From positions 1 to 34,607 of the forward strand of contig NZ_MUNO01000033.1 in NCBI RefSeq assembly GCF_002001015.1: 34,607 bases of DNA, in the 5' to 3' direction. Origin of the DNA: Polaromonas sp. A23 (GTDB lineage: Bacteria > Pseudomonadota > Gammaproteobacteria > Burkholderiales > Burkholderiaceae_C). Below the pieces are notes generated by a model, which searched no databases, had not been told where the DNA came from, and was given only the letters and a program-made list of their open reading frames with translations. This document shows positions 14,697-22,259 of the stretch, piece by piece. The stretch's first letter is position 1. Each line of letters begins with the position of its first letter. Position numbers and translations under genes: made by a program.

Positions 14697-15578
14697 TCAG
14701 GAACTGGAGAGCAGGCTGCTCTGCACGCTTTGGGCGGCGGCCATGCTGGCAAAAAAATCGCTGAACTGCTTTTGCACAAGCGCCGGCCAGCCGGCCTGCT
14801 CATGGCTGGTATCGAGATAGCTGCCAGGCCAACCGGTCGGTCCGGGCAGCACGACCTCATGCGCAAAAAGTCCCGCGGCGCGCAACCGCTCCGTGTAGGC
14901 CTGCGTCTCATCACGCATGGGATCGTCCTCGGCCGTGATCAAGAGCGTGGGCGGCAAGCCTGACAAACGAAAAACTGAGCCCGGCACGGCATACGGATGG
15001 CTGGCGTCTTCCAGCCGGGGCAGGTAGCTGTGCCAGCCGTCAGCCCAGGTGCACCCCACAGGGCCGGCATGAACATCGCGCAGCGAGGCCGTGCCCAGGC
15101 ACGGGTCCAGCATCGGCGATAGAAGAATCTGGCCGGCCAGCTGGGGGCCTCGCCGGTCCCGCGCAAGCAGGGTCACGGCCGCCGCAATATTGCCGCCGGC
15201 CTCTTCGCCGGCCACAAACATCGGCGCTTCGTGCCCTGCCAGCTTGTGCCTGGCCTTCCAGGCCCACACCAAGGCGTCATAACCGGCCTCAACAGCCTGC
15301 GGGAAAGGGTGCGCGGGAGCCAGCGGATAGTCGAGCGACATCACCACCGCACCGCTGGCCGCGAGCAGGCGGCCAATGCAGGAACCGCCTTCGAGCGAGC
15401 CGCTGACAAAGGCCCCGCCGTGAAAGTGGAGCACCAGCGGCGAAACCCGGCTGGCTTGGCGGCTCCCGTAAAAACGAGCCCCCAGGGGCTCGCGCCGTCC
15501 CAGGTCGACCTGCTTTTCCACGCAGGTCGGCGGGGCTTTCGGGCTGGCCCGGCTGGAATGCTGCTGGCTTGTCATCAT
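14697..15578 (-). CDS. Alpha/beta-hydrolase-like protein lacking the catalytic serine
   Basis: 293 residues from ATG 15578 (a second ATG follows directly; a TTG at 15605 is also possible). The fold matches the hormone-sensitive-lipase/acetyl-esterase family: oxyanion-hole motif HFHGGAFVSG (His-Gly-Gly ~53-55), SLDYPLAPAHPFPQAVEAGYDAL, and the acid in ITAEDDPMRDE (Asp219). The nucleophile elbow, normally GDSAGG, reads GEEAGG (124-129), so glutamate replaces the serine. The usual histidine ~30 residues after the acid is also not in place (GPTGWPG). It is therefore probably not an esterase; a binding or regulatory role is inferred. It is the first gene of the efflux operon and divergent from the LysR gene. 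Confidence 0.85.
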   Translation of the reverse strand: MMTSQQHSSRASPKAPPTCVEKQVDLGRREPLGARFYGSRQASRVSPLVLHFHGGAFVSGSLEGGSCIGRLLAASGAVVMSLDYPLAPAHPFPQAVEAGYDALVWAWKARHKLAGHEAPMFVAGEEAGGNIAAAVTLLARDRRGPQLAGQILLSPMLDPCLGTASLRDVHAGPVGCTWADGWHSYLPRLEDASHPYAVPGSVFRLSGLPPTLLITAEDDPMRDETQAYTERLRAAGLFAHEVVLPGPTGWPGSYLDTSHEQAGWPALVQKQFSDFFASMAAAQSVQSSLLSSS

Positions 15579-15661
15579 CTGGACCGCAATGGTTTGTTGT
15601 TGCAATGCAGCAGAAGATAGGCCCGATCAGCAAATCAATAAATGGGCAAAACGTATTTACT

Positions 15662-15681
15662 TTGTTCCAGAAATGGAACAA
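15662..15681. promoter_or_regulatory. Perfect palindrome, probable LysR operator
   Basis: TTGTTCCA-GAAA-TGGAACAA is a perfect 8+8 inverted repeat with a 4-nt spacer, in the 167-nt gap between the divergent hydrolase-like gene and the LysR gene. It contains T-N11-A-type spacing, the usual LysR-family box. A further half-site TGTTCC lies at about 15708. Control of both the pump operon and lysR itself is inferred. Confidence 0.65.
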
Positions 15682-15745
15682 TCACCCCTTAAAGGGCCAA
15701 TGTTCCGGGCTATTCTTCGCAGCCCAGCTCAACAGGATTTTTCGG

Positions 15746-16714
15746 ATGGACAAGTTTTCCGCCATGCAGGCTTTTGTACGGGTCGTGGAAGCCGGCACGT
15801 TTACCAAGGCCGCCGACTCGATGGCCATGCCCAAAGCCACAGTCACCAGATTGATCCAGACCCTGGAAAAGGAGCTGGACACCAAGCTGCTCAACCGCAC
15901 CACCCGCAAGGTCACCGTGACGGCCGACGGCGCAGCCTATTTCGAGCGTGCCGGACGCCTGCTGGGCGACATGGAAGAGCTCGAATCGAGCATGTCGCGG
16001 GCCAAGGCCAGCCCGCGCGGCCGGCTCAAGGTGGATATTCCCGCCTCGCTGGGCATGGCGGTGATCATTCCCGCGCTGCCGGATTTTTATGCGCGTTACC
16101 CGGACATCCAGATTGAACTGGGCGTGAGCGACCGGCCGGTGGACATCATCACCGAGAACGTGGACTGCGTGATACGCGGCGGCGAGATCACCGACCAGTC
16201 GCTGGTGGCCCGCCGCATCGGCGAGTTTTACCTGATGTCCTGCGCCTCACCCGCCTACCTCAAGCGTCACGGCGTGCCCGTCCACCCGCGCGAACTTGAG
16301 CGAGCGCACAAGTTGATACGTTATTTTTCGCCGCGCGACGGCAAGCTCTACAACGTGACTCTGCACAAGGACGGCGAAAGTGTGGAGGTCGACGGCCAGC
16401 ACCAACTGGCGGTCAATGACTCCAACGCCGGCGTTGCCGCAGCGCTGGCCGGCCTGGGCGTTTTGCAGACACTGAGCTTTCTGGTCCAGCATCACATCAG
16501 CAGTGGCGCGCTCGAGCCCCTGTTCGGCGGCTGGTGCTCCGAGCCCAAGCCCATCCATGTCGTCTACCCTCCCAACCGCCACCTGAGCAACAAGGTACGG
16601 GTCTTCGTGGACTGGATCGCCGAGTTGTTCTCCAAACACGACCTGATCCTGCGCAAGAGCACCCTCCCCGCTCGCGCAGAACGCGCAGAACGCGCTGCGG
16701 CCACTCTGGGGTAA
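15746..16714 (+). CDS. LysR-family transcriptional regulator
   Basis: 322 residues from ATG 15746, with AGGA about 9 nt upstream; the frame is open further 5' but that would run through the operator palindrome. The N-terminal winged helix-turn-helix MDKFSAMQAFVRVVEAGTFT, then KAADSMAMPKATVTRLIQTLEKEL, is of the CrgA/DsdC-like branch. It is followed by the linker helix and the ligand-binding domain (GRLKVDIPASLGMAVIIPALPDF, VDCVIRGGEI, LVARRIGEFYLMSC). It is divergent from the efflux operon, as MexT is relative to mexEF-oprN, and most likely activates it in response to an unknown small effector. A hairpin with a short T-run follows the stop. Confidence 0.93.
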   Translation: MDKFSAMQAFVRVVEAGTFTKAADSMAMPKATVTRLIQTLEKELDTKLLNRTTRKVTVTADGAAYFERAGRLLGDMEELESSMSRAKASPRGRLKVDIPASLGMAVIIPALPDFYARYPDIQIELGVSDRPVDIITENVDCVIRGGEITDQSLVARRIGEFYLMSCASPAYLKRHGVPVHPRELERAHKLIRYFSPRDGKLYNVTLHKDGESVEVDGQHQLAVNDSNAGVAAALAGLGVLQTLSFLVQHHISSGALEPLFGGWCSEPKPIHVVYPPNRHLSNKVRVFVDWIAELFSKHDLILRKSTLPARAERAERAAATLG

Positions 16715-16729
16715 GCTGGCTCGCAGCAT

Positions 16730-16751
16730 GAACCGCAGGCGGTTCGGTTTT
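16730..16751 (+). terminator. Candidate terminator after the LysR gene
   Basis: GAACCG-CAGG-CGGTTC is a perfect 6-bp stem with a tetraloop followed by GGTTTTGGG, starting 16 nt after the LysR stop codon. The T-run is short. Confidence 0.5.
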
Positions 16752-16778
16752 GGGTGCGGGCTTGTCCAGGACCTGCTG

Positions 16779-16787
16779 GTCCTACAT
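16779..16787 (+). promoter_or_regulatory. GTCCTACAT motif, occurrence 3
   Basis: GTCCTACAT lies about 75 nt before ATG 16860, with a degenerate second copy GTCTTACAT about 21 nt downstream of it. The orientation is the same relative to the gene as at 3625, 5012 and 22217. Function is inferred from recurrence. Confidence 0.4.
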
Positions 16788-16839
16788 CGAACGCGGGCAC
16801 GTCTTACATGCCGCACTGCACAAGAGGCCTACATTCATT

Positions 16840-16852
16840 CCTTCATTGAAGG
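16840..16852 (+). promoter_or_regulatory. Shine-Dalgarno folded into a hairpin
   Basis: CCTTCA-T-TGAAGG places the GAAGGAG ribosome-binding site of the small gene at 16860 inside a perfect short inverted repeat. This could reduce translation until melted. The stem is short, so the effect is uncertain. Confidence 0.35.
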
Positions 16853-16859
16853 AGACCTC

Positions 16860-17054
16860 ATGGCCCGGCCCGACACCCCCCGTAATGGGCGCAACGCCCC
16901 TTCCGGCACCAAGCAGACGGACAAACCGTCCACTCCCCCGAACAAGGGCTGGCCATTTGCTGAAGGTTCGCAAAATCACCTGGACGAAACTGCCGCGCCC
17001 TGGCCCCGGCCTTCCAACAAGCCAAGTTCCGGCTGGCCCGGGCGGAACAAGTAA
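16860..17054 (+). CDS. Small hydrophilic protein with repeated GWP motif, 64 aa
   Basis: ATG 16860 follows a strong AAGGAGA site. The 64-residue product is dominated by Pro, Asn, Lys, Ser and Gly and is very probably disordered. The tripeptide GWP occurs twice (NKGWPFAEGS and SSGWPGRNK), with a PWP between them (ETAAPWPRPSNK). There is no signal peptide, helix-forming stretch or cysteine. I know no family for it. It stands alone between the LysR terminator and the opposing DUF1993 gene, and has a TGTCCTACA-type motif upstream. Coding status rests on the ribosome-binding site and uninterrupted frame, so confidence is moderate. Confidence 0.6.
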   Translation: MARPDTPRNGRNAPSGTKQTDKPSTPPNKGWPFAEGSQNHLDETAAPWPRPSNKPSSGWPGRNK

Positions 17055-17062
17055 GGCCAACG

Positions 17063-17086
17063 CCTGCCCGCACATCGCCGGGCAGG
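17063..17086. terminator. Bidirectional hairpin between converging genes
   Basis: CCTGCCCG-CACATCGC-CGGGCAGG is a perfect 8-bp stem placed between the stops at 17054 and 17097. It is well placed to end transcripts from both sides, although no long T-run flanks it. Confidence 0.55.
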
Positions 17087-17096
17087 GTCGGGCACT

Positions 17097-17606
17097 TCAA
17101 TAGCTGCCGATGAAGTCTTTCTTGCCGATTTCCACGCCGTTGTGGCGCAGGATGGCGTAGGCGGTGGTGGTGTGAAAGAAGAAATGCGGCAAGCCATAGT
17201 TGAACAAATAGGACTGGCCGCTGAAGATTTTTTCCTTGGGCGTTCCTGCCTGCGTCACGATGCGACGCTCTTCGCTTCCATCGATCTGCGCAGCGCTCAG
17301 GCTGTCCACAAAGGCCAGGGTTTTGGCAATGCGGGCCTGCAGGTCGGCAAAACTTTCTTCCTTGTCTTCAAAACTGGGAACATCAACACCGGCAATGCGC
17401 GCCGAAACGCTCTTGGCAAAATCGCAGGCCACCTGCACCTGGCGCAACAGGGCAAACATGTCGGGGTACAGACGTGCCTGCAACAAAACGGTGGGCTCGA
17501 TCTTGCGGGCGGTGGCATGCGCCTCGGCTTTGGCCAGAACGCCGCTCAGGCCTCCCAGCATCTGTTTGAAAACGGGAACGGAAGCCTGGTACATCGAAAG
17601 CGTCAT
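17097..17606 (-). CDS. DUF1993 family protein
   Basis: 169 residues from ATG 17606, which has AGGA 8 nt upstream; 23 extra in-frame codons upstream look non-coding. It matches the DUF1993 family: N-terminal MTLSMYQASVPVFKQMLGGLSGVL, a central LYPDMFALLRQVQVACDFAK, FADLQARIAKTLAFVDSL and the C-terminal LPHFFFHTTTAYAILRHNGVEIGKKDFIG. The histidines in PHFFFHTTTAYAILRHNG recall the DinB-like four-helix bundles that bind a metal. The function is not known. It is cytoplasmic, and transcribed alone towards the hairpin at 17063. Confidence 0.88.
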   Translation of the reverse strand: MTLSMYQASVPVFKQMLGGLSGVLAKAEAHATARKIEPTVLLQARLYPDMFALLRQVQVACDFAKSVSARIAGVDVPSFEDKEESFADLQARIAKTLAFVDSLSAAQIDGSEERRIVTQAGTPKEKIFSGQSYLFNYGLPHFFFHTTTAYAILRHNGVEIGKKDFIGSY

Positions 17607-17751
17607 GAAAAGAGTCCTGGCACAAAGCCGGTTGAAGTAAAAATAAAAAGCCGGCAATTGCCAGGGCGTGAACAAGCGCCATTGCGGCGCCTGCCATTAT
17701 GGCCAGAATGTGCATTCCTCGCTTCGGCATGCACTCGCCACACCACATTTC

Positions 17752-19383
17752 TCAACCGGGTTTGATCACCACTTTAAGCAAGCCAGCCAGGCAGCCGAAC
17801 TTGATCACGCTCGCCAGGCTCAGCCCCATCCCCATCAGCAGCGCCCAGCCGTTGGCACCACCGAACAGACCATGACTCAGCAGGTTTTCAGCCGCATCGG
17901 CGGCAACCAGACCGAGCATCAACCAGCGCGCATGCCGGGTCAACCCGGCGAGGGGCCGTCCATCCGCAATCGCTGCGGGAACGACGCGTCGCACCGCCCA
18001 CGCCACCGGGTAGGCCAACAGCAGCGCATAGGCCGCACCCAATGCCCAGTCCCATTGAAGTGCGTGCAATACCGCCTGCGTGTCGCAATGAATGCCCCGC
18101 TGAGTCAGCCAGGGAGCGGACAGTTGCGCCAGCAACAATGAAAAGGTTTCACCGCCGCGGCTGCAGGCCGAAGCGGCGTGCGTCCACGCTTGCCAGCCGA
18201 GCCCTGCCGTGGCAAATGCGAGCAACACCCCCAGCCAGGCGACCTTGGGCGCGGTGCGCCATATAGGCGGCGCCAATGTGGCCTCCTGCACTGGTTGCGC
18301 GGTGGGGTCGAGCCGCTCGCCTGCACTGCGCATGCGCGCACCAAGGCCGACCCAGGCCCAGAAGGGAAAAACGGCCGTTTGGTCATGCATGGGCTGGTGA
18401 GGGTCTATGCGCCCGGCTCCTTCCGGGCCGAACCTGAGCCCACAGGCGGCGGCTTCATCCATCATCCACCGCAGGGTGATGTTGGACAGGCCGGCCTCGG
18501 CATACGAGCCGCCGACATCACTGTGGTTGCCGCGAAACCAGCGCTCGTCGAATGAGCGGTGGCGCTGCTCTTCGGCGTCGAAGCCCGGCGCGGTGTAGTT
18601 TCGCGGCGCGTACTTTTCCCGGGTCTCGTGCAGCGCCAACGCGTGCCGCACATGCACAAACCGTTTCCCGGCGATGGTGGGGTTGTTGGAGATTTTGAGG
18701 CCGCGGCCGAACAGGTCAATGCCTACGCTTTCCACTGTGTCCCAGACCCCGATGAAATGGATCAGCGGTGTGCGGCCCAATGAAAAATGGCTCAAAACAT
18801 CTTGCGCAAATTCCTCGCGTTCCACGCCGGCCCTATTGGCAGTTCTCTTTTGCGAAAAATAGCTGCGCACCATCGATGGCAGGATGGCCAGACCCGCCGG
18901 ATGCACCAGCCCATACATATTGGCCATGCCGGCCACCGCGCGTGCCGTGAAAGCGCCGCGTGAAAAGCCAAAAATGCAGATGCGATCACCATCGCGGTAG
19001 TGCTCGGCCAGAAAGCGATAGCCTTCGGCGATGTTGTCGAACACACCACGCCCCAATGCCAACCCCACAAGCTGGGCCATGCCGCGCAGCCGGCTTTCAA
19101 GCGGGTCCACCGCCGGGAAATCATTGGCCGACCCGACACCCGGGTCGTAATACGCAATCTGCCGCGCCTCGGGCGTTTTATCCACGGCACGGAACAGTTT
19201 GACGACGTTGGTGTCCCTGTTGTTGCCAAGCATGTTGCCGGTACCGTCAAAAAACAGCATCAGCATGCGCCCGGGTTGTTGTTGCCAACGCTGCTCTGCC
19301 TCGCGGCACTGCGCCAGAACCGCAAGGCGGCGGTCGACTTCCGCTGCATCTGTTGCAGGGCTTGCAATCTTGTCATCGCGCAT
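17752..19383 (-). CDS. DUF2235 / Tle1-like alpha/beta hydrolase with C-terminal membrane helices
   Basis: 543 residues; ATG 19383 has a GGGG site 7 nt upstream. Residues ~38-330 form a DUF2235 (Tle1 phospholipase) catalytic domain: LMLFFDGTGNMLG (~41-53), the nucleophile elbow in FGFSRGAFTARAV (Ser141), the acid in GVWDTVESVG (Asp215) and the histidine in RGNHSDVGGSY (His287). All three triad residues are present, so it should be an active esterase or phospholipase. From ~380 onward there are about four hydrophobic helices, so it is membrane anchored. Tle1 proteins are type VI effectors with adjacent immunity and VgrG genes; none is present here, so a housekeeping or stress role is equally likely. 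Confidence 0.87.
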   Translation of the reverse strand: MRDDKIASPATDAAEVDRRLAVLAQCREAEQRWQQQPGRMLMLFFDGTGNMLGNNRDTNVVKLFRAVDKTPEARQIAYYDPGVGSANDFPAVDPLESRLRGMAQLVGLALGRGVFDNIAEGYRFLAEHYRDGDRICIFGFSRGAFTARAVAGMANMYGLVHPAGLAILPSMVRSYFSQKRTANRAGVEREEFAQDVLSHFSLGRTPLIHFIGVWDTVESVGIDLFGRGLKISNNPTIAGKRFVHVRHALALHETREKYAPRNYTAPGFDAEEQRHRSFDERWFRGNHSDVGGSYAEAGLSNITLRWMMDEAAACGLRFGPEGAGRIDPHQPMHDQTAVFPFWAWVGLGARMRSAGERLDPTAQPVQEATLAPPIWRTAPKVAWLGVLLAFATAGLGWQAWTHAASACSRGGETFSLLLAQLSAPWLTQRGIHCDTQAVLHALQWDWALGAAYALLLAYPVAWAVRRVVPAAIADGRPLAGLTRHARWLMLGLVAADAAENLLSHGLFGGANGWALLMGMGLSLASVIKFGCLAGLLKVVIKPG

Positions 19384-19488
19384 GGGACACCCCTTGCTTT
19401 CAGCCCAGCTTGGCCCGGGAAATACAGGGCTGGGCAGGCTACAGTCTAGCGATGACGCGCCCGCACGGCGCCCTCTACTTGAAGGAGC

Positions 19489-20415
19489 TCAGGCCGGCTT
19501 GCCGCGCAGGCGCTGAACCAGCGTCACGCCACCCAGCACCAGCGCACCGGCCACGATGCCTATCAGCGCGTCAGCCAGCAGCGGTGTCACCGCGCCCAGC
19601 ACACTGCCGGCGCTTGCTGCCATCGATTCAATGAGATGGCGCAATGCCGGAACGCCATGCGTCAGGATGCCGCCGCCGACCAGGAACATCGCCGCTGTGC
19701 CGGCTATCGACAAACCCTTCATGAGCCAGGGCGCGGCCAGCACAATGCCGCGGCCCAGGCTGCGCTGCAGTCGGACGCCGCCACCCTCGCCTGCCTGCCG
19801 GCTCAAGTACAGGCCCGCGTCGTCGAGCTTGACGATGCCTGCCACCAGGCCGTAGACGCCCACGGTCATCACAACGGCAATGCCGCTGAGCACAGCCAGC
19901 TGCGTGATGAAAGGGCTGGCCTGCACGGTGCCCAGCGTGATCGCAATAATTTCTGCCGACAGGATGAAGTCAGTCCGCACTGCGCCCTTGATCTTGTCTT
20001 TTTCAAGCTTCACCAGGTCCACCGCCGGATCAGCCAGCGCTTGCACCAGCGCCTCGTGATGGGCCGCGTCTTCGGCTTGGCTGTGCAGGAATTTATGCGC
20101 CAGCTTCTCAAAGCCCTCGTAACAAAGAAAAGCGCCGCCTATCATCAGCAGCGGCGTGACGGCCCAAGGCGCGAAAGCGCTGATGGCCAGCGCCACCGGT
20201 ACAAGAATGGCCTTGTTCAACATGGAGCCCTTGGCGACGGCCCAGACCACAGGCAACTCGCGGTCCACATGCACGCCGGAGACTTGCTGGGCATTCAGTG
20301 CAAGGTCGTCACCCAGCACACCGGCCGTTTTCTTGGCGGCTACCTTGGTCAGCAAGGCCACGTCGTCAAGAACGGTGGCAATGTCATCAATCAGTGCAAA
20401 CAGGCTACTGGCCAT
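19489..20415 (-). CDS. DUF808 (YedI-like) integral membrane protein
   Basis: 308 residues from ATG 20415, with AGGAAA 7 nt upstream; the longer open frame upstream lacks a site. It opens with MASSLFALIDDIATVLDDVALLTKVAAKKTAGVLGDDLALNA, the hallmark of DUF808/YedI. It then has about six hydrophobic segments, including LVPVALAISAFAPWAVTPLLMIGGAFLCYEGFEK and a C-terminal ALIGIVAGALVLGGVTLV. It is an inner-membrane protein of unknown role. It is divergent from the metallophosphoesterase gene, sharing a ~130-nt promoter region. Confidence 0.9.
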   Translation of the reverse strand: MASSLFALIDDIATVLDDVALLTKVAAKKTAGVLGDDLALNAQQVSGVHVDRELPVVWAVAKGSMLNKAILVPVALAISAFAPWAVTPLLMIGGAFLCYEGFEKLAHKFLHSQAEDAAHHEALVQALADPAVDLVKLEKDKIKGAVRTDFILSAEIIAITLGTVQASPFITQLAVLSGIAVVMTVGVYGLVAGIVKLDDAGLYLSRQAGEGGGVRLQRSLGRGIVLAAPWLMKGLSIAGTAAMFLVGGGILTHGVPALRHLIESMAASAGSVLGAVTPLLADALIGIVAGALVLGGVTLVQRLRGKPA

Positions 20416-20549
20416 GGGGTTTCCTGGAAAGTTGGGGACCGGCGTATTGTCGTCCGGGTTGAAAGAGTCCCGGCACCAGAACATGAGGTCTCTTGTATTC
20501 GGCCGCTTTGCAGCCACTTGTCCGAAGCGTTCCACTTCCAGTCCTGACC

Positions 20550-21695
20550 ATGCCGTTGCTGCTTTTCTCATTTCTCCTGCACGCTTACGTGGGCGTTCGC
20601 CTGCTTCCCGGCTTGTCGCAGTGGCCAGTGGCGCAGGTGATGCTGGGCCTTGTGCTGCTGGTCTCCACGGCGCTGATGCCGCTGGGACTGACAGCCCGGC
20701 GCATCATGTCGCAACCCCTGTCGGACCGCGTGGCCTGGACCGGCATGTTGTTCATGGGCCTGTTTTCCTCGCTTTTTGTGCTGACGCTGTTGCGCGATGC
20801 GGCTCTGTTGCTGGCCATGGCCGTTTTGGCTTTTGCACCTGATGCTTTTCCCTTCGAAGCGGTGGCTTCCAGTTCCGCGGCCTTGGTGCCCGTGGCCGGT
20901 CTCCTCATGAGCCTGGTCGGCTTTTTCAATGCCAGACGCACGGCCGCGGTGGTGCGGGTGGACGTGCCGATCAAGGACCTGCCCGACGCACTGAACGGTT
21001 TTTCCATCGCACAAATCAGCGACATCCACGTCGGGCCGACCATCAAGCACGGCTACCTGCAGGCCATCGTGCATGCGGTCAATCGTTTGCAGGCAAACGT
21101 GGTGGCGGTGACCGGTGACCTCGTTGACGGTACGGTGGCCGAGCTGGCCCACCATGTGGCGCCCCTGGCCGGTCTTTCGTCCACACACGGCACCTACTTT
21201 GTGACCGGCAACCACGAATATTATTCCGGCGCCCACGCCTGGATCGTTGAGCTGCAGCGACTCGGCATCCGGGTGCTGATGAATGAACATGTGGTGTTGC
21301 AGCACGGTGAAGTGCATGCGCAGCAGGCGCTGGTTCTGGCGGGTGTTGCCGACTACAGCGCCGGGCATTTCGACGTGAACCATCGCAGCGACCCGCATGC
21401 GGCAATGAAGGGCGCGCCCCAAGCCGCTTCTGTGAAAGTGCTTCTTGCACACCAGCCCCGCAGCGCTGCGGCCGCGGAACAGGCGGGCTTTGACCTGCAG
21501 CTCTCAGGACATACCCACGGTGGCCAGTTCTGGCCGTGGAATTTTTTCGTGCGCTTTCAGCAACCTTTCACGGCCGGGTTGAACCGGCTGCAAAACCTGT
21601 GGGTGTATACCAGCCGCGGCACGGGCTACTGGGGGCCACCGAAACGCTTCGGCGCGCCCTCCGAAATCACCCACCTGCGGCTGGTGCGGGCCTGA
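20550..21695 (+). CDS. Membrane-anchored metallophosphoesterase (YkuE/YaeI-like)
   Basis: 381 residues from ATG 20550; a TTG at 20493 preceded by GAGG is a credible alternative. The N-terminal ~125 residues contain about four membrane helices. The calcineurin-like phosphoesterase domain follows: ISDIHVG (Asp158, His160), TGDLVDG (Asp190), GNHEYY (Asn221, His222) and SGHTHGGQFWP near the end, giving a complete dinuclear metal site. YkuE/YaeI relatives act on membrane phospholipids such as UDP-diacylglucosamine or lipid pyrophosphates, but the substrate here is unknown. The catalytic side is probably next to the membrane. It converges with the YqjD-like gene, whose stop is 31 nt away. Confidence 0.9.
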   Translation: MPLLLFSFLLHAYVGVRLLPGLSQWPVAQVMLGLVLLVSTALMPLGLTARRIMSQPLSDRVAWTGMLFMGLFSSLFVLTLLRDAALLLAMAVLAFAPDAFPFEAVASSSAALVPVAGLLMSLVGFFNARRTAAVVRVDVPIKDLPDALNGFSIAQISDIHVGPTIKHGYLQAIVHAVNRLQANVVAVTGDLVDGTVAELAHHVAPLAGLSSTHGTYFVTGNHEYYSGAHAWIVELQRLGIRVLMNEHVVLQHGEVHAQQALVLAGVADYSAGHFDVNHRSDPHAAMKGAPQAASVKVLLAHQPRSAAAAEQAGFDLQLSGHTHGGQFWPWNFFVRFQQPFTAGLNRLQNLWVYTSRGTGYWGPPKRFGAPSEITHLRLVRA

Positions 21696-21726
21696 ACGGC
21701 CGCGGCGCCCAAACTGCAGGAATCGA

Positions 21727-22095
21727 TCAGTAGCGGCTCGCAGTCAGACGGCCGACCAGCAACCCGAGCAGCAAGGCACCGCCCACAGCCTGCAAGGGAT
21801 GGTCCTTGATGTAGGCCTTGGAATAGTCCACTGCCTGCAGGGGCGCCTCGGTCAGGCGGTGCGCCTGCGCGCCGAACTTGCTGGTTGCGCTGCCAGCACC
21901 GCTGGCCAGCTTGTCCACGGTGCTGTGCGCCGCAGCAGCTGCGCGGTCCACGCCGTGGCGGGCAGGATCAGCCACCTTGTCAATCGTGTTGTGAAGCGTG
22001 CTTGCGGCCTGGTCGACGCCCCGCAGCATGGCATTTTCCGTAGCGGCGGCAGATGAGTTAGAACCCGGGTAAGCGGTGACGTTGGATTTTTCCAT
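21727..22095 (-). CDS. YqjD/ElaB-like (DUF883-type) membrane-tethered protein
   Basis: 122 residues from ATG 22095, with AAGGA 8 nt upstream. The body is a long Ala/Asp/Lys-rich amphipathic helix region with heptad-like HNTIDKVADPARHGVDRAAA and HSTVDKLASGAG repeats. A C-terminal membrane segment, HPLQAVGGALLLGLLVGRLTASRY, follows; this architecture is that of the DUF883/YqjD family. E. coli YqjD and ElaB associate with ribosomes and the inner membrane in stationary phase; that role is inferred here. The upstream region contains the TGTCCTACAGGC motif shared with the exported-protein gene at 4896, consistent with growth-phase or stress control. Confidence 0.8.
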   Translation of the reverse strand: MEKSNVTAYPGSNSSAAATENAMLRGVDQAASTLHNTIDKVADPARHGVDRAAAAAHSTVDKLASGAGSATSKFGAQAHRLTEAPLQAVDYSKAYIKDHPLQAVGGALLLGLLVGRLTASRY

Positions 22096-22216
22096 GGTGA
22101 AGTCCTTCAAAAGTAAGCGATGGGAATCAAAACATGCGCCAGCGGGCACATGACCTGAATGCATTCTTCACTTTCGCGCACGACCTGAGGCCCGCCTGTG
22201 CGTGGCGGGATAGGCT

Positions 22217-22228
22217 GCCTGTAGGACA
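22217..22228 (-). promoter_or_regulatory. TGTCCTACAGGC motif, occurrence 4
   Basis: GCCTGTAGGACA on the plus strand, identical over 12 nt to 5012-5023 and at nearly the same distance (121 versus 115 nt) from its start codon (22095). It may mark a regulator or alternative sigma-factor site; this is inference. Confidence 0.45.
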
Positions 22229-22259
22229 AGGGAGCCAGCGCCCGGCCCGCCGGCGGCGA

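Noticed and set aside
20483..20492. ATG at 20483 as start of the metallophosphoesterase
   Set aside because: It is out of frame with the phosphoesterase; only TTG 20493 or ATG 20550 are in frame.
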